A stretch of 64,000 nucleotides of DNA from Pratylenchus scribneri (Eukaryota > Nematoda > Chromadorea > Rhabditida > Pratylenchidae). The translations under genes and the position numbers were made by a program. Below are positions 40,201 through 52,635 of the stretch, in pieces; position 1 is the stretch's first letter; each line of letters begins with the position of its first letter. The notes beneath the pieces are model-generated. The model had not been told where the DNA came from and ran no database searches. It worked only from the letters and a program-made list of their open reading frames with translations. The stretch lies in assembly GCA_030063045.1 (NCBI GenBank), contig JAQSEB010000004.1, positions 2,294,001-2,358,000 of the forward strand, written 5' to 3'.

Positions 40201-40299
40201 TATAAAAATTTACAAAAAAAAACTTACCGTTGGATTAGTGACCGGAATTGTGACCAATTTTGGGACAATTGTGACGGCCGACGGCGTTTTTGAAAGCAT
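34285..40299 (-). CDS. P-glycoprotein (ABCB)-like membrane protein lacking both ATP-binding domains
   Basis: Eleven exons: 40299-40228, 39674-39577, 39010-38834, 38790-38652, 37855-37615, 37000-36816, 36606-36450, 36332-36250, 36204-36094, 36011-35725 and 34462-34285. All phases match and give 575 residues; full ABCB transporters have about 1250-1300. The first half has TM1 (AILSGVAFAMFNLLIGR), a TM3-4 block (GIFVRDLSFLVASISIAFNR, then SWALTVPILLVPILVTAW) and a TM5-6 block (GLYGTELVDLGQLDQPGIIF). The second half has FWQIIRNW, TM7, NGIFGKMGMKLREKLE with a coupling-helix-like IKKVDWKL, and TM11-12 (SQAITYAGGFILVQQ and MHLGSMGLTSVVLLANDF). Where NBD1 belongs there is a linker of about 90 residues; after TM12 only about 35 residues remain. 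No Walker A, signature or Walker B motif was seen. Two first-half cytoplasmic loops are also shortened. The intron 39011-39576 has a GC donor. An intact frame across eleven exons argues against a decayed copy. Confidence 0.8.
34555..35660. repeat. TAATTCTGATTTGTAA minisatellite in the last intron of the ABCB-like gene
   Basis: Tandem units of TGTAATTCTGATTTGTAA with an optional extra TTGTAAT hexamer, giving 18- and 24-bp periods in a mixed order over 1.1 kb. The 3' copies carry TTTGCGATTG variants. It fills most of the intron 34463-35724. Confidence 0.95.
37990..38450. other. Intron DNA with a possible decayed hAT end
   Basis: The intron of the ABCB-like gene contains CAGGGCTCTCAGA near 37997, which resembles a hAT terminus. 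No matching inverted end or target duplication was found nearby, so this is only a possible relic. Confidence 0.2.
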
Positions 40300-42890
40300 T
40301 TTTTGTAGCAATTAAAAGAGCATTTGCATGAATATTTTTTGCAATAGAAAAAATCGTCAAAAATTCCTTGAGGGTCGATTCTCGCTTGAAAAAAAGAAAG
40401 TTAGAAAATCGAAAATTTGGCGTTTGGAATTGGGGGGAAATAAAAATTAATTAATAGAGGAAGGTGGAGGTAAGATCGAGGGCAAAAAATAATAAATTAT
40501 TAAATGATTAATTGAAGATCAATTTAGGAGGAAAATTTCGAATGGTCGATGGACTAGGCCGTCGCCGTTGCGCTCATAAATAAATCAGAAATCGCATGAA
40601 GGGATTCCAAAAAATTTGTGCCAATAAATTCTGAATTTTTTATTAAAATGGAAAAAAAATTAAATTCATAAATTGATCTCTTTTACAAGGGAAATAATTT
40701 TTTATTTGAATAGGCCTGACCCATCGAAGGGAATTGATCTCCGGTTTTTGTGGCCCAGATTTTTTCTCGCCCTATTATTCATTATTTGGGAAAGGTCAAA
40801 TTTCTTGCAATTGTCTTTTCAATATTTGGACAGTAAATTGGGATGAATGGAATTGCGAATAACGTTAATTCAGATTTTTTGTTCTTTAATAGGGAACAAT
40901 TTACGATTATCCCAAATGATTGAAAAAATAAAATGAAATTTCTTAACAAAATTAATAAGGAAGTCATTATAATTATTGGTTGAAAATGTAACACTGTGAC
41001 ATTGGTCACAATTCTCATCACGTTGAAAAATTTCCAATTTTATGGCCATAATTTTAATACTTGGCAAAATTACAACTTCATCTGCTTAATCTTATATAAT
41101 ATCTAATCAAAACTTATGTGATTAAAAGTCCCAATTATTTATTTATTTTATTAAAGAATTTATTTAGATAATTTCAATGTGGAAATATTTTTCTAAATTA
41201 ATTTTTCGGTATCAAATTGTAAAAAATCCACCAATTTAACTATAATTGGATGAATGGAAGTAAAATGCAAAAATAATTAAGAAAATTACAATTTTTTATT
41301 CAAGTGAAATTATTAAAAAATTTAAAAAATCTATGCATTCTGGAAATATGTTTTTGGTTTAGAAGAATAAAAAACAACATATGATGTGTGTATTAAATTG
41401 TAAATTTGTCGGGGAAAAGTGAAAGGCAGTGCCCCCCAAAAAATTTGTAATTTTTTTATACAATAATAGGATTAAGCGGACAGCCACCAATGTACCATTG
41501 TGCCCGCCAAACCATCCAAAAAAAATTGTTTATGTTAAATGTTTGCGATGACACCATTTTGGGGGAATGGCTGCTGGCGTAATGCCCTTTGAATCCACAA
41601 AATAATAATAAATTTTGGAAGTTAATAAATTTTGATTTATAGAAGAATTTAATTAATTCAAAAAAAATTATTGAACAATTTAAATATTTATTTTTCCTTA
41701 AATTTTTGGATTTTATGAAATTTAACAAAAAAAATTTATTGGAATTTTTATTTTTAATTCACGAAATTAAGGAATTTAATTAATTTAATTTTTAATTTTC
41801 ATTATAGGAAATTTTATTCAATATTGAATGATTTTAATTTGAATTGACCCAAAAATATTTATTTTCCTTAATTTTGGACTTTTTGAAAATTAGGCAAATG
41901 CGAAATTTGATTAGAACACAAAAAAATTAATCCGGAAATTTTTATTTTAATTCTCGAGCAAATATTCCTCAAAATACCACAAAAAATTGCCTCAAAAATT
42001 CTTTGATCTTTTTTATTTATTTGCATGAACAGTCTAAAATTAGTGGCAAATTTTATAATTAATTTTGATAATTCTTTAGGCAATAATACATAGAATAATA
42101 AAATAAATTAAAAATTTTTATTTTATTCTCAAATTTAATATAAGATAAATTAATTATTTTATTTTATTAATTTTTCCAAATTTTTCCAATATCAACAAAA
42201 TTCCACTAGTCTGATATCTGATGAGGGAATTGGCAATGGCAATAAATTAAAAAGGATGAAAGAATAAAGGTGCCGCCATTGCTGACTTTTTTGAAGTGTG
42301 TAAATGATGATTCACAAAAGATTCGATCGAATATTTTTGAGTTTGCCGATGAAAGGAGGGACAAAAATGAAAGAGTAATCAAATGGCCTTCACCCAAAAA
42401 AGGTTCAGCCAATGTTTTTCACGAAAAACTTAAGTAAACACAAAAGAAAAATGTCCATAAAATTTCATTTTCACCTTCCAAAATTTACAATTTTTATTTT
42501 CAAAAAATTAATAAATTTAATTTCTTAATTTTTTCACTCAAAAATAATAATTTTATTCCTTTTTTTTTTGATTGTCAATTGCTTAGAATTGTCTGTGAAT
42601 GATGGTTTTTAATTATTGATAACGCAAAAAATTGATTATAGATTAACCCAAATTATCGAATTATCGGCGCTTGGTAAATTTTTATTTCGTCTTCTCTCTG
42701 CATTTTAAGGTCGCACAAATTTTGATAAAATTTAGCCCCTAAAATTTGATAAAAATTATAAATTTTCTCCGGCTTTTTTAATTTTGAATTTGCGAAATAT
42801 TTATTTCCAGCTGAATGGCCATTTTAAATATATTTAATAAATTTTTTTCAACCTTTAAATTTTGCTTTTTAAAATTTTCACAAAATTTAG
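40300..42890. other. Intergenic region between divergent genes
   Basis: AT-rich DNA separating the start of the minus-strand ABCB-like gene from the plus-strand Ly6 gene, so it should hold both promoters. No clear TATA box, exon or RNA gene was recognised. A C-rich acceptor-like tract (TTTTTTTCAAG on the minus strand near 40395) lies upstream of the ABCB-like ATG and could be a trans-splice site. Confidence 0.4.
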
Positions 42891-44491
42891 ATGGCCGCTA
42901 ATCATAAATTTTTATTGCCAATTTTTCTCCTCTTTATTTATTGCGCCCAATTTTGCCATTCTTTCACAATTTCTTCCATTCTTTTTGGCTCAGATGAGGA
43001 AGATACAAATGATCCGGATAGGCCATTAATGTAAGCAAAAATTAAAGAAAATAATGAGAATTTATTTGGAATTTTTTGTATTATTTTTTGAAAGAAATAT
43101 TTCTAATTTGCTTAAAAATTTTTATTTATTTGTGAAATTTTTATTATTATTTTTTGATTTTAATTTTCTTATAAATTTATTCAAAATTTTGCCAGCATTT
43201 TTAAGCTATATTATTTTGCCAAAAGAAAATATTTTTAGCGGAAAATAAATTAGATTTAGACCAGGGCTTAATAGGTGGGAAAATATTTTAAAACTGAAGT
43301 CAGAAATTAGCCAAATTTATGGGCTTAAAAAATTTTAAATTTGAACTCTGTTTTGACACTATTATTTTTTAATAAAATTATTTTTTATGGGTCAAATTAT
43401 AATTTAATTTAAATATGAAAATTTATTTAAAAAATTTCGCCATTTTTCAAAAGATCTTAAAAAAATTTTTTTAGCATTTTTAAACTCAAAATTATTTTCC
43501 AAGGTGTTATCGAGGCATCAAATATTTCATTGGCCAAGAGGAAATCGACGATAACATCAAATGTGAAAGAAATTTGCTTGAAAAAACCGCCGGAATGAAC
43601 AAATATTGCTACAAATTCACAAGCAATAGTGCCGGCACAAAATTCGTCAAGAGAGGCTGTTCAGTGATGATTTGCACGGTGAGCATTAGATTATTGTCCA
43701 ATGTTGGTTTCGATTTGAAAAAATCGATGCAATTTAAAATCGAAATTGGAAATTTTTGTTCAAAATATCAAAAATAGGAGAAATCGAAACTAACAAAAAA
43801 CATAAAAAATTGAATTTTTTTTAAAAAACATAAAAAATTGATCTTAAAAACAGTTTTATAAAACCGGCCATGATCTTATAATCTATTAGAAATGCGAATT
43901 TTGCGCACTATCTCTTTTTATAAGACATTTTATTACCAAAATGATTGATCGAAAAAAATAATTGCCAATTTCTTATTGCCAAGAAAAGGAAAATTGCCCG
44001 ATTTTGGTCTATTTTACATCATTTTTTACTATAATTTTTTTTTGCAATTTACAACCAGCAGATCCGTTAATACTTTTTCTAATCAATCTACCCAAATTTG
44101 AGCTAGAAATTTTATCAAATTTGATTAGGTTCAAAGCTAAAATTCATTTGAAAATTTGATAAAATTTACAAAACAGTTCTATTCAATTTATTTTTGTGGA
44201 CTAAAAATGATACCTAAATTCTAAATAAGCTTAAAGCTAATACCTATTCTAATAAATTTGATTTAATCCAAAATTTATTGCAATTTTTTTCCATTTATTT
44301 TAATTTTCCCTTTTATGAAGCCTCTGGGCAAAGGATGCACAAAGATGGCATTCGAAGGTGTTCAAGGGGAAATGTGCTGCTGCTCGGATACAAGCTACTG
44401 TAATGGATCCACACAGCATCGAATGAATGATGGCTTAGAAAAATTGGCATTGACATTGACATTTTCAATAATTGCCTTTATCCTAATTTGA
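42891..44491 (+). CDS. Secreted or GPI-anchored three-finger (Ly6/uPAR-like) protein
   Basis: Three exons, 42891-43030, 43504-43678 and 44321-44491, encode 161 residues in matching phases. Residues 1-24 form a signal peptide (hydrophobic core ending FCHS). The mature part has ten cysteines, in the order CYRG, KCE, YCYK, GCS, ICT, GCT, then CCCSDTSYCNG. The cysteine-rich run followed by the CN motif is the hallmark of Ly6/three-finger domains. A C-terminal hydrophobic tail (ALTLTFSIIAFILI) ends the protein without a cytoplasmic segment, as expected for GPI attachment. Such proteins are usually cell-surface modulators or ligands; no partner can be inferred here. The domain start sits at the first intron. 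Confidence 0.85.
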
Positions 44492-44555
44492 ATTAATTAT
44501 TTTATTGATGACATTCTCATTAATATTCAATATTAAAATATTGTATTTTTTATTA

Positions 44556-44561
44556 AATAAA
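44556..44561 (+). terminator. Polyadenylation signal of the Ly6-like gene
   Basis: AATAAA about 65 bases after the stop codon, within an AATAAATAAATAA run. Confidence 0.55.
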
Positions 44562-44654
44562 TAAATAATTATAAAATTTTTGACATTTTTAATAATTGGT
44601 AACATGGAGACTACGGCTATAAAAGACAGCTGACGATTTCTGGTAATTGTCAAG

Positions 44655-44765
44655 CAAAAAGAATTCTTGAAATCCCGGCTTCTAGGCATCGTAAAGACTC
44701 GAGAGAATAGGCTCATTCGATTCGCGGGGACGGTCGATTTATTTTTATGGAATTTCAATTTCAGA
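44655..44765. repeat. Dispersed element copy B
   Basis: Contains CGGCTTCTAGGCATCGTA, ACTCGAGAGAATAGGCTCAT, TCGATTCGCGG and, after a T-rich stretch, TTTCAATTTCAG. It matches copy A at 9786-9890 in block order and spacing, 35 kb away. Its class is unknown. Confidence 0.55.
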
Positions 44766-44879
44766 ATAATATAAAAAAGAATGAATGAATTAACATAAAT
44801 TATTTCATGTCGAAAAATATTAAATTTTTGTGGCTATAACTTGGCCAAATCAGAATTCTTTAAAATTTCCAAAACCTAG

Positions 44880-45775
44880 CCCCAAACATTTAATTGCCTA
44901 TTTGCCCCAAACATTTAATTTGCCCCAAACATTTAATTTGCCACAAACATTTAATTTGTCCCAAACATTTAATTTGCCCCAAACATTAAATTGCCTATTT
45001 GCCCCAAACATTTAATTTGCCCCAAACATTTACTTGCCTATTTGCTCCTAACATTAAATTGCTTATTTGCCCCAAACATTTAATTTGCCCCAAACATTTA
45101 ATTGCCTATTTGCCCCAAACATTTAATTTGCCCCAAACATTTAATTTGCCACAAACATTTAATTTGTCCCAAACATTTAATTTGCCCCAAACATTAAATT
45201 GCCTATTTGCCCCAAACATTTAATTTGCCCCAAACATTTAATTTGCCCCAAACATTTAATTGCCCCAAACATTATATTGCCTATTTGCCCCAAACATTAA
45301 ATTGCCCCAAACATTAAATTGCCTATTTGCCCCAAACATTAAATTGCCCCAAACATTAAATTGCCTATTTGCCCCAAACATTAAATTGCCTATTTGCCCC
45401 AATCATTAAATTGCCCCAAACATTAAATTGCCTATTTGCCCCAAACATTAAATTGCCTATTTGCCCCAAACATTAAATTGCCTATTTGCCCCAATCATTA
45501 AATTGCCCCAAACATTAAATTGCCTATTTGCCCCAATCATTAAATTGCCCCAAACATTAAATTGCCTATTTGCCCCAAACATTTAATTGCCCCAAACATT
45601 ATATTGCCTATTTGCCCCAAACATTAAATTGCCCCAAACATTAAATTGCCTATTTGCCCCAAACATTAAATTGCCCCAAACATTAAATTGCCTATTTGCC
45701 CCAAACATTAAATTGCCTATTTGCCCCAATCATTAATTGCCCCAAACATTAACCAAACATTAAATTGCCTATTTG
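44880..45775. repeat. TTGCCCCAAACATTWAAT minisatellite
   Basis: Tandem units of TTTGCCCCAAACATTTAAT (19 bp) and TGCCTATTTGCCCCAAACAT plus TAAAT (about 25 bp) in mixed order. The 5' half favours ATTTAAT and the 3' half ATTAAAT, suggesting two expansion phases. It lies between the Ly6-like and neprilysin-like genes, ending about 375 bp before the latter's promoter. Confidence 0.95.
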
Positions 45776-46150
45776 CTCTAAATCCCATCCTGGCCCTGAA
45801 CCTAACCCTAAGCCCTAATACCTAGTTATTGCCCCAAATTATATGGCCTCAAAAATATAATATTTTTCGACACGAAAGAATTTTGTAAATTCAGTCAATT
45901 TTTTATTTAAATTAATATTTTTTTCATTGCTTTTTGAATATTTCGACTCTTTTATATGAATCGTTTCAATAATTTTAGTACATTTTTCAACAAAAAATAG
46001 TAAAGTTTGCCAAGCGAATTGAGAAGAAGAAGAAGATTAAACATTAAAGTGGAAGAAGGATGGCCGATTTAAGCGATGGAGGAATTGATCCGACTGCCCG
46101 ATTTATTCCTTTTGGCCTTTTTACTTGGCCATATTTTCCTCCCCAAAGAG

Positions 46151-46158
46151 TATATAAA
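46151..46158 (+). promoter_or_regulatory. TATA box of the neprilysin-like gene
   Basis: TATATAAA lies 68 bases upstream of the ATG at 46226, leaving room for a start site near 46180. This is an exact match to the consensus at a sensible distance. Confidence 0.6.
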
Positions 46159-46225
46159 ATCAGGAATGCTTTTTATTATTTTTTGGCCAATTGGCGGCAT
46201 TGAAAAAATTACTGCTGAATGAAAA

Positions 46226-49200
46226 ATGATGGGTGGACAAAATCAGTCAAAACAAATGGAAAAGCCCACAGAGGAGAAGAAAATTAGCCGTCGGACAATT
46301 TTGATCATTGTTGGCGCATTATTTGCTCTATTAATTTTATTGGCATTAATTTTCATAATTGTTGCATATTTTGTTAAATGTTCTGAAAAAGAAATTGACC
46401 AAAAAGGTGAGAAAAACTAATTTAATATAAAAATTTTGGGTATTTTCGTATTAAACGTCTCCAATTTTTTTTTCATCCCCTAAATTATCCCTCTGTTACC
46501 CCCAAAATTGGTAAGCCCTAAAATAATCTAAAATCATCTTTAATTGTTTCTAAAATCTAATATAAATAATAAAATGAAAATCTCACATTTTTTTAAATTT
46601 GTAAACGGATAAAAATAAGAAATTTATTTATGGCCAAAAATTTATGGCCATAAATGAATATTTTTGTAAATTTATTTTTTCTAAATTTTTATTTAAAAAA
46701 AAAATAAAATAATTTTATAAAGAATTAAATTTTTTTTAATTTAAATTAAAATTAAAAAATTTCCCTAATTTTGACAAGAAACTAACTGTCATTTTTTTTT
46801 ATCAATTTTTTAAATTTTTTTATTTTCTTTCAGCGGAAATTCCTCTTTGGGGTTGCACTTCGCTGAATTGTTCCCTGAATGTGGCGTTGGATCCATGCGA
46901 TGATTTTTACAAATTTGTTTGTTCCGGATTCATCAATAACACCGGCAAATTGCCACCTGAATATAACGTAAAAAGTCAATTTAATATTCTTTGGCATCGA
47001 AGTAATATGGAATTAATTGGTAAGCGAATCTATTTATGGTCATAAATTGGTCAATTCCTATAAAAATATATATATATATTTAAAATATTTTAATAAAATA
47101 TGAGAAATATTTAAAGTATTGAAAAAGTCGAAAATATTGAAATTATAGACAAGCTCTTATTAGTTTGTCCCAGATTTCTAAAGCAAATACACAATCGAAA
47201 ATCTCTTCAAGCTTATCCTTTGATTATATTTTCCAATTTTAAATTAGATTCGAACCAAAAATCAAAATCGGTTTAAACTGTTTAATACCCTTTAATTTTG
47301 TTGACCAAAGCATTAAAAATTATACCATTAAATGCGTCTTGACCAGCTCTGACCATTCCAATTGGGTATATGATTAATAAATTTTGGACAAACTGTTAAA
47401 ACATTATAATTATATGAGCTTTTTGTACTCCTTTTTCGGCATTTTTAATGTCTTTTCGCCAAATATACTATGATTGCACAAAGTCGATTTTAAACCCGGA
47501 TTTTCGCAAATTCCTTTTTTCTGTTTTTGAAAAATTTTGACTTCGGTTTCGATTTCTCCTATTTCCTTTTTCATCGATTTAAATTTTATCAATTTTCTTA
47601 AAACGAAACCGATTTTGAGCAACTATATTAAATATTTAATATTATCTTAAGCTTATTTTCTATTTTAATTTATTCAGCTTTACTCAAAAATCAAAGTCTT
47701 CGTCAAAATGCGCAAAGAAAGAATGACAAATTCAGCCAACAAATGTTCACTTTTTATGATTCCTGTTTGGATAATCAAAGCAGAGAAGCCGACAAATCTG
47801 AGGGCCTTTTTGCCAATTTGAAGGCGGCAAACTTCAATCCGAACAAATTGCATTCATTCGACACGGATTGGTGCCTTAATGCATTCCCATTTGTGCCATT
47901 TTTCAATGTGGAAAGCACTTGGGATGTTCGACCTGGGACAAAGACCAAAAGTTGGTTAAAATAGGGGAGGGAAGAAAATTATTTAGCTGATGTACGATGG
48001 GATTAACATTAGCTTGAATTAGGGCTCCACTAAACGAATAAAATTATTAAATAATTTCTAGGCAAAAAAAAAACAATTTTATTTTCATTTAATAGGATTA
48101 AAATTCTGTCGAAAAATGGTAAAAATTTGTCAGTCAAATTTAATTTTTCAATTTAATTTAATAAATTTGTTATAATTATATTGGCTTCGTTTGGGTAAAT
48201 TTTCAGTAATTTATGACAGCAAATAGGCTAAAATAAAGCTTTTTTTGTCATACCATTTTTGTCGGAAAGTTATCATAATAGGTTTTCCGGAAAAATTGAC
48301 AAGATAATTAATTATCTTACACCTTGAAAATGTTCTACAAAAGGAACTTAACATATTGTTAAAAAGTAGTATTATTAATTGAAAAAATGACTTTATAGTT
48401 ATCGCTAAATTCCACCTATTTAAAGGCATGTTCAAATTCGAGCCAAAAAGGCCATTGACGAATTATCGTGATTTATTAAATGAAGTGATGCGTCAAAAAT
48501 TTGCATTGAAATTGTCCAAAATTTTGCACTATTTATTGGAGGATGACTTGGCCCATGGGCAAAACGGATTGACATTCTTTAGGGACGGATTTACGTCGGA
48601 ACTATATGAAGTGGAAATTCAAAGAAGAGTGGAAAATTTTATTCAAATGGAAATGCGCATTGGCCGAGCATTCGGTAAGTTTTTATTTTAAATTTATAAG
48701 TAAAAATAAATTGTATTTTTCGAATTTAAATTTTATTGAACCATATCATAAATTATATAATATGAAAATCCAAAACTTTTATTCTTGGGGATAACTTGAC
48801 AAAAAAATAACCAATTCAAGAAGACAATTTACTCGTGGAAAGCCTAAAAGTACTCTGAAAATGGCTTTTCCATTTTTAAATTAAAAATTTATAAAATAAA
48901 AGCGGCTTTTCCTCTAAAAATTTCTATTGATTTTACTCAAAGATATATAATTTTTTAATGTTAGATTTCAGAAAATTTAAAAAAACAGTCAAATTATAGA
49001 AGAGAGTTTTAGCTTTTTAAAAGTGGAGACAGCCATTTCCTCGTTGAATTATAACCAAAAAATTCACAAATACTAAAATAACCTTAATGTATTTTTTCTT
49101 ACCACAAAATGCAAGACACTCAATATTAAATGAATTTTTTATAAAAATTATATCTTACAAATTATCTATATATTTTCGCCTTATCCATTTAACAGAGCAT

Positions 49201-52200
49201 TACCAAGGCAATGATTTGAATCGTTTTGCTAATTTCAATCGTCCCGAAAAATATTTGACAATCGGCGAATTGATCAACAAATTTTCACCCCAAATTGATT
49301 GGCTCACAATTTTACGGCATTTTCCCCAAAGTTTTTCGGATGGACTTGACCATCAGAGTGAAATGCTCATTCTTGGCCATGATTTATTGTTGGAATATGC
49401 CAAAATTATTGAAAAAACACAAAAGGAAGAACCACAAATGTTATCCGATTATTTGGATTGGCATTTAATTTGGCGACTTCTTTTCGAATTGGATGGAAGA
49501 TTTGGCCAATTATTGGAACCATGGAGGAAGGATGAACTGAATTGTGTGCGAAATTTTGTGCGCATTTATTTTAAGCATTGGCTGGATCGACTATATGTGG
49601 AAAATATTTTTGACAAATCCAAAATTCATGGAAATAAACGAATTTTGAGGTTGGATAGTTTTGAAATTAATCTTGTAATTTTTTAATTGGTTTCCTATTA
49701 CGGTAGAGGAAGATTCAGTAGGATCATTTTAGACCAAGTTTTTGGTCCATAGTTCAACAAGAAACAATCCAATTTTGGAAGCTGAAAATGCCATGGGAAA
49801 ATTCTAATAATCCTATTTATTATTTTTTTGAAATTTTTATTCTCTCTTTTAAAAATTATAAGTAAATCTAATAAACAATAAATAATTTTGGAGAATAATT
49901 TTTAAATTTTTAGAAAATTACAAAAGTCACTTTTAAGGAAGTTTAAGGAAATTTCTAGATACATCGTTTTTTAGATTGGTTGAATTCTTGCTTAACTAGG
50001 CCCAAAATAATAGTACAATTTGGAAATTGCCGTAATAAAAATAAATTCTGTTAATCAAGCAAAAATGGCAATAAGAATTTTATCCTAAAATTAGGATGAT
50101 ACTTTTTGATTATATTCAGAAATTAAACAGTGAAAAAATTAACAATATTAATAGAATTAAGTTAAAATTAATTTAATTATAATAAAAGAAAGCTAAATAA
50201 ATTTAAATATATAAATAAAAAAAAATATATTAATAATACAATATTATGTGATTTGAAAATTTTTCAATTTATTAGAATAATAATATGAATTAAATTTTTT
50301 TTGTCTTTTAGCTATTTGACTCGCGCATTTTCTTCACTATTGGATGAGGCAAAATGGATGGACCCTGTGTCCAAAGAAAAGGCCAAACAAAAATTAGCCA
50401 AATTAAAAGACAATATTGGCTATTTTCGTCTGCTTGAAGATGACAAATTATTGGCAAAACTTTATGGCAATTTTGACATCGAAGAGGGAATGCCATGGGC
50501 CCAAATGCTAGGCCATGTTCACCGACAATTCTATCTTTGGCCAACGTTGGATTATCAGGTAAAAATAGGGAAATATTTATTTATTTTTGATCGTTGATTA
50601 GGCCTCATTTTGGGTTGACGGCTTCTACAAATGGGTCTACAATTCGTTGGCCATTTATGGTGGCATCATCCATTCGCCTTGGTATGATCCACATTTTCCA
50701 CTGGTGATGAATTTTGGTGCAATGGGGACTTTCATGGGACATGAAATCACACATGGATTTGGTCAGCAGAAACAAATAATTTTTAATGAAAATTCTTTTT
50801 TTTTAATTTTTGAAATTTTTTTAAAATTTTATTTTGAAAAATTTATTTATATTAAATTAATTTTGGTTAGAGGCAAAATTGGCAGAAAGCTAACTCTTCT
50901 AAACTGTTTTTGAATGTTATTGAAGTGTAAAATTTTGACTAAATTATAAATTTATTGTTAAATTTCGAAAAATAATTTCATGTCGAAAATATATTTGAGG
51001 ATATCAAAAGGTGAGAGGCATTTTTTTAATAACTAAAAAATAATTATTAATGAAATCTAATTAAATTCAATTTTGCCACAAAATAATAAAATAAGAAAAA
51101 ACAAATTTTGAAAAATAATTTTAAATTGTATTTGATTTGATCAAAAAATTTTTAGATTGTTAAAATAGAATTAAGCTAGATGTTGGTTTAAAAAAATTCT
51201 AAAACTTTTCTATTTTACGCAAATTTTATATCATCAAAAATTCCAATTTTTCTACATAAAAAATTTACTAAATTCTGTCTAAAATTTTGCACATTTTCCA
51301 GATAGTTCAGGCCGATATTTTGATGGACAAGGAAACAAATTGAGATCGGAAGATTTGAATGAGGCAACAATGGAAAGAATGGAACAAGCAATGGAATGTT
51401 TTGTGCAACAATATGGCCAATATGAAGTCATTGAATTATTTTTAAATAAAATTTCCAATTTTCTTGACAGGGTGAAAGACCTCGTCCAAATGCGCGATTC
51501 ACTCTGGCCGAAAATATTGCCGACAATGGTGCAATTCGGGCATCGCATCGGGCGTGGATTGCATTCAAAGCGGAAAATTCTGCGGATGAACGGCAACAAA
51601 AACCACCGATTGGCTTGGAACAATTCACCGATGAACAATTGTTCTTCATTTCGAGCGCATTCGTGTGTATTCTTAAATATAAAATTGATGAGGCATTTTT
51701 ATATGAAAAGGGGGCAATTAGAATTTTATAGGAGAGAATGAATTCTATAAAAATGGATTAAATTTGTATAAAATTGAATTTAGAATTTTGATTTTATTCA
51801 AATAGGAGAAATGAAATTAAATAAATTTAATTATTTATTTTATGATTTGGGACGAAACATAAATTCAAAAAAGATGTATTTAATATTTAATTCCAATATT
51901 AGAAATGTAAATCAAATAAATATAATTATTTATTTTACCAATTTAAAATTTTCGACTATGAAGAAATCTAATTTCGTAAAAAAATACAATTATCAATGAT
52001 TTAGTGAATAATCTGCATAATTTATTATAACAAATTGTCGCCTTTTATAATAACTCATCAGGGACAGTGGACAAAAATTTTGACGACTTTATTATCAAAT
52101 TAAAGTGTAAACTGTTGACTATCTAATAAATATTTATTTTATTTAAATTTTTAATAAATTGATTGAGTTATGCCATGCCAATAATTTTAGATGCATTTTA

Positions 52201-52635
52201 AAATTGATTAGCCAATTTTTCAATTGTTTTTTGTTTATTATTTCAGCAATTTTGTAACAAATTTAAATAAAATTTATATCACTATATATCCAAGAATCTG
52301 TCCCTTATTTTAATAACCAAGTCTTCAAAATTTGTTAAATCTGCTGAGTTTTTTTATAAAAAAATGGCGATAAGTTGGGCTATATCTTTTCTCCCAATTC
52401 TCGAATTAATTATTTATTTTTTAATTAAATTATTTTGCACCTCTTATAGATGTATTGTACATCATTTCTGGAGCAAAAGGACGTGAACAGATATGTGTGG
52501 AATGACAATCATGGATTCCCACAGGCCCGGGTGAATATACCACTTCGCAATTTTGATGCATTCTCCAAGGCTTTTCAATGCCCGATTGGATCAAAAATGA
52601 ATCCAAAAGAAGCGGAAAAATGTCAACTTTGGTAG
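46226..52635 (+). CDS. Neprilysin-like M13 zinc metallopeptidase, type II membrane protein
   Basis: Ten exons: 46226-46406, 46834-47019, 47678-47950, 48426-48674, 49196-49649, 50312-50558, 50602-50761, 51302-51426, 51471-51662 and 52450-52635. All phases agree; the 750-residue product equals the usual neprilysin length. Residues 1-23 are cytoplasmic, 25-50 a signal-anchor helix, then the ectodomain starts with LNVALDPCDDFYKFVCSGF. The zinc site HEITH (577-581) and third ligand E639 in AENIADNG are intact, as are His710 and Arg716 (HGFPQAR), equivalent to His711 and Arg717 of human neprilysin. The protein ends in the family C-x-x-W form (CQLW). It should cleave extracellular peptides. The substrate-binding NAFY motif is replaced by KWVY (540-543). 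Introns at 49650 and 47951 use weak GTTGG donors, and the latter boundary is the least certain. Confidence 0.93.

Noticed and set aside
44830..45223. Plus-strand frames of repeated PQTFNL
   Set aside because: These are translations of the CCCCAAACATT minisatellite; nothing outside the array supports coding.
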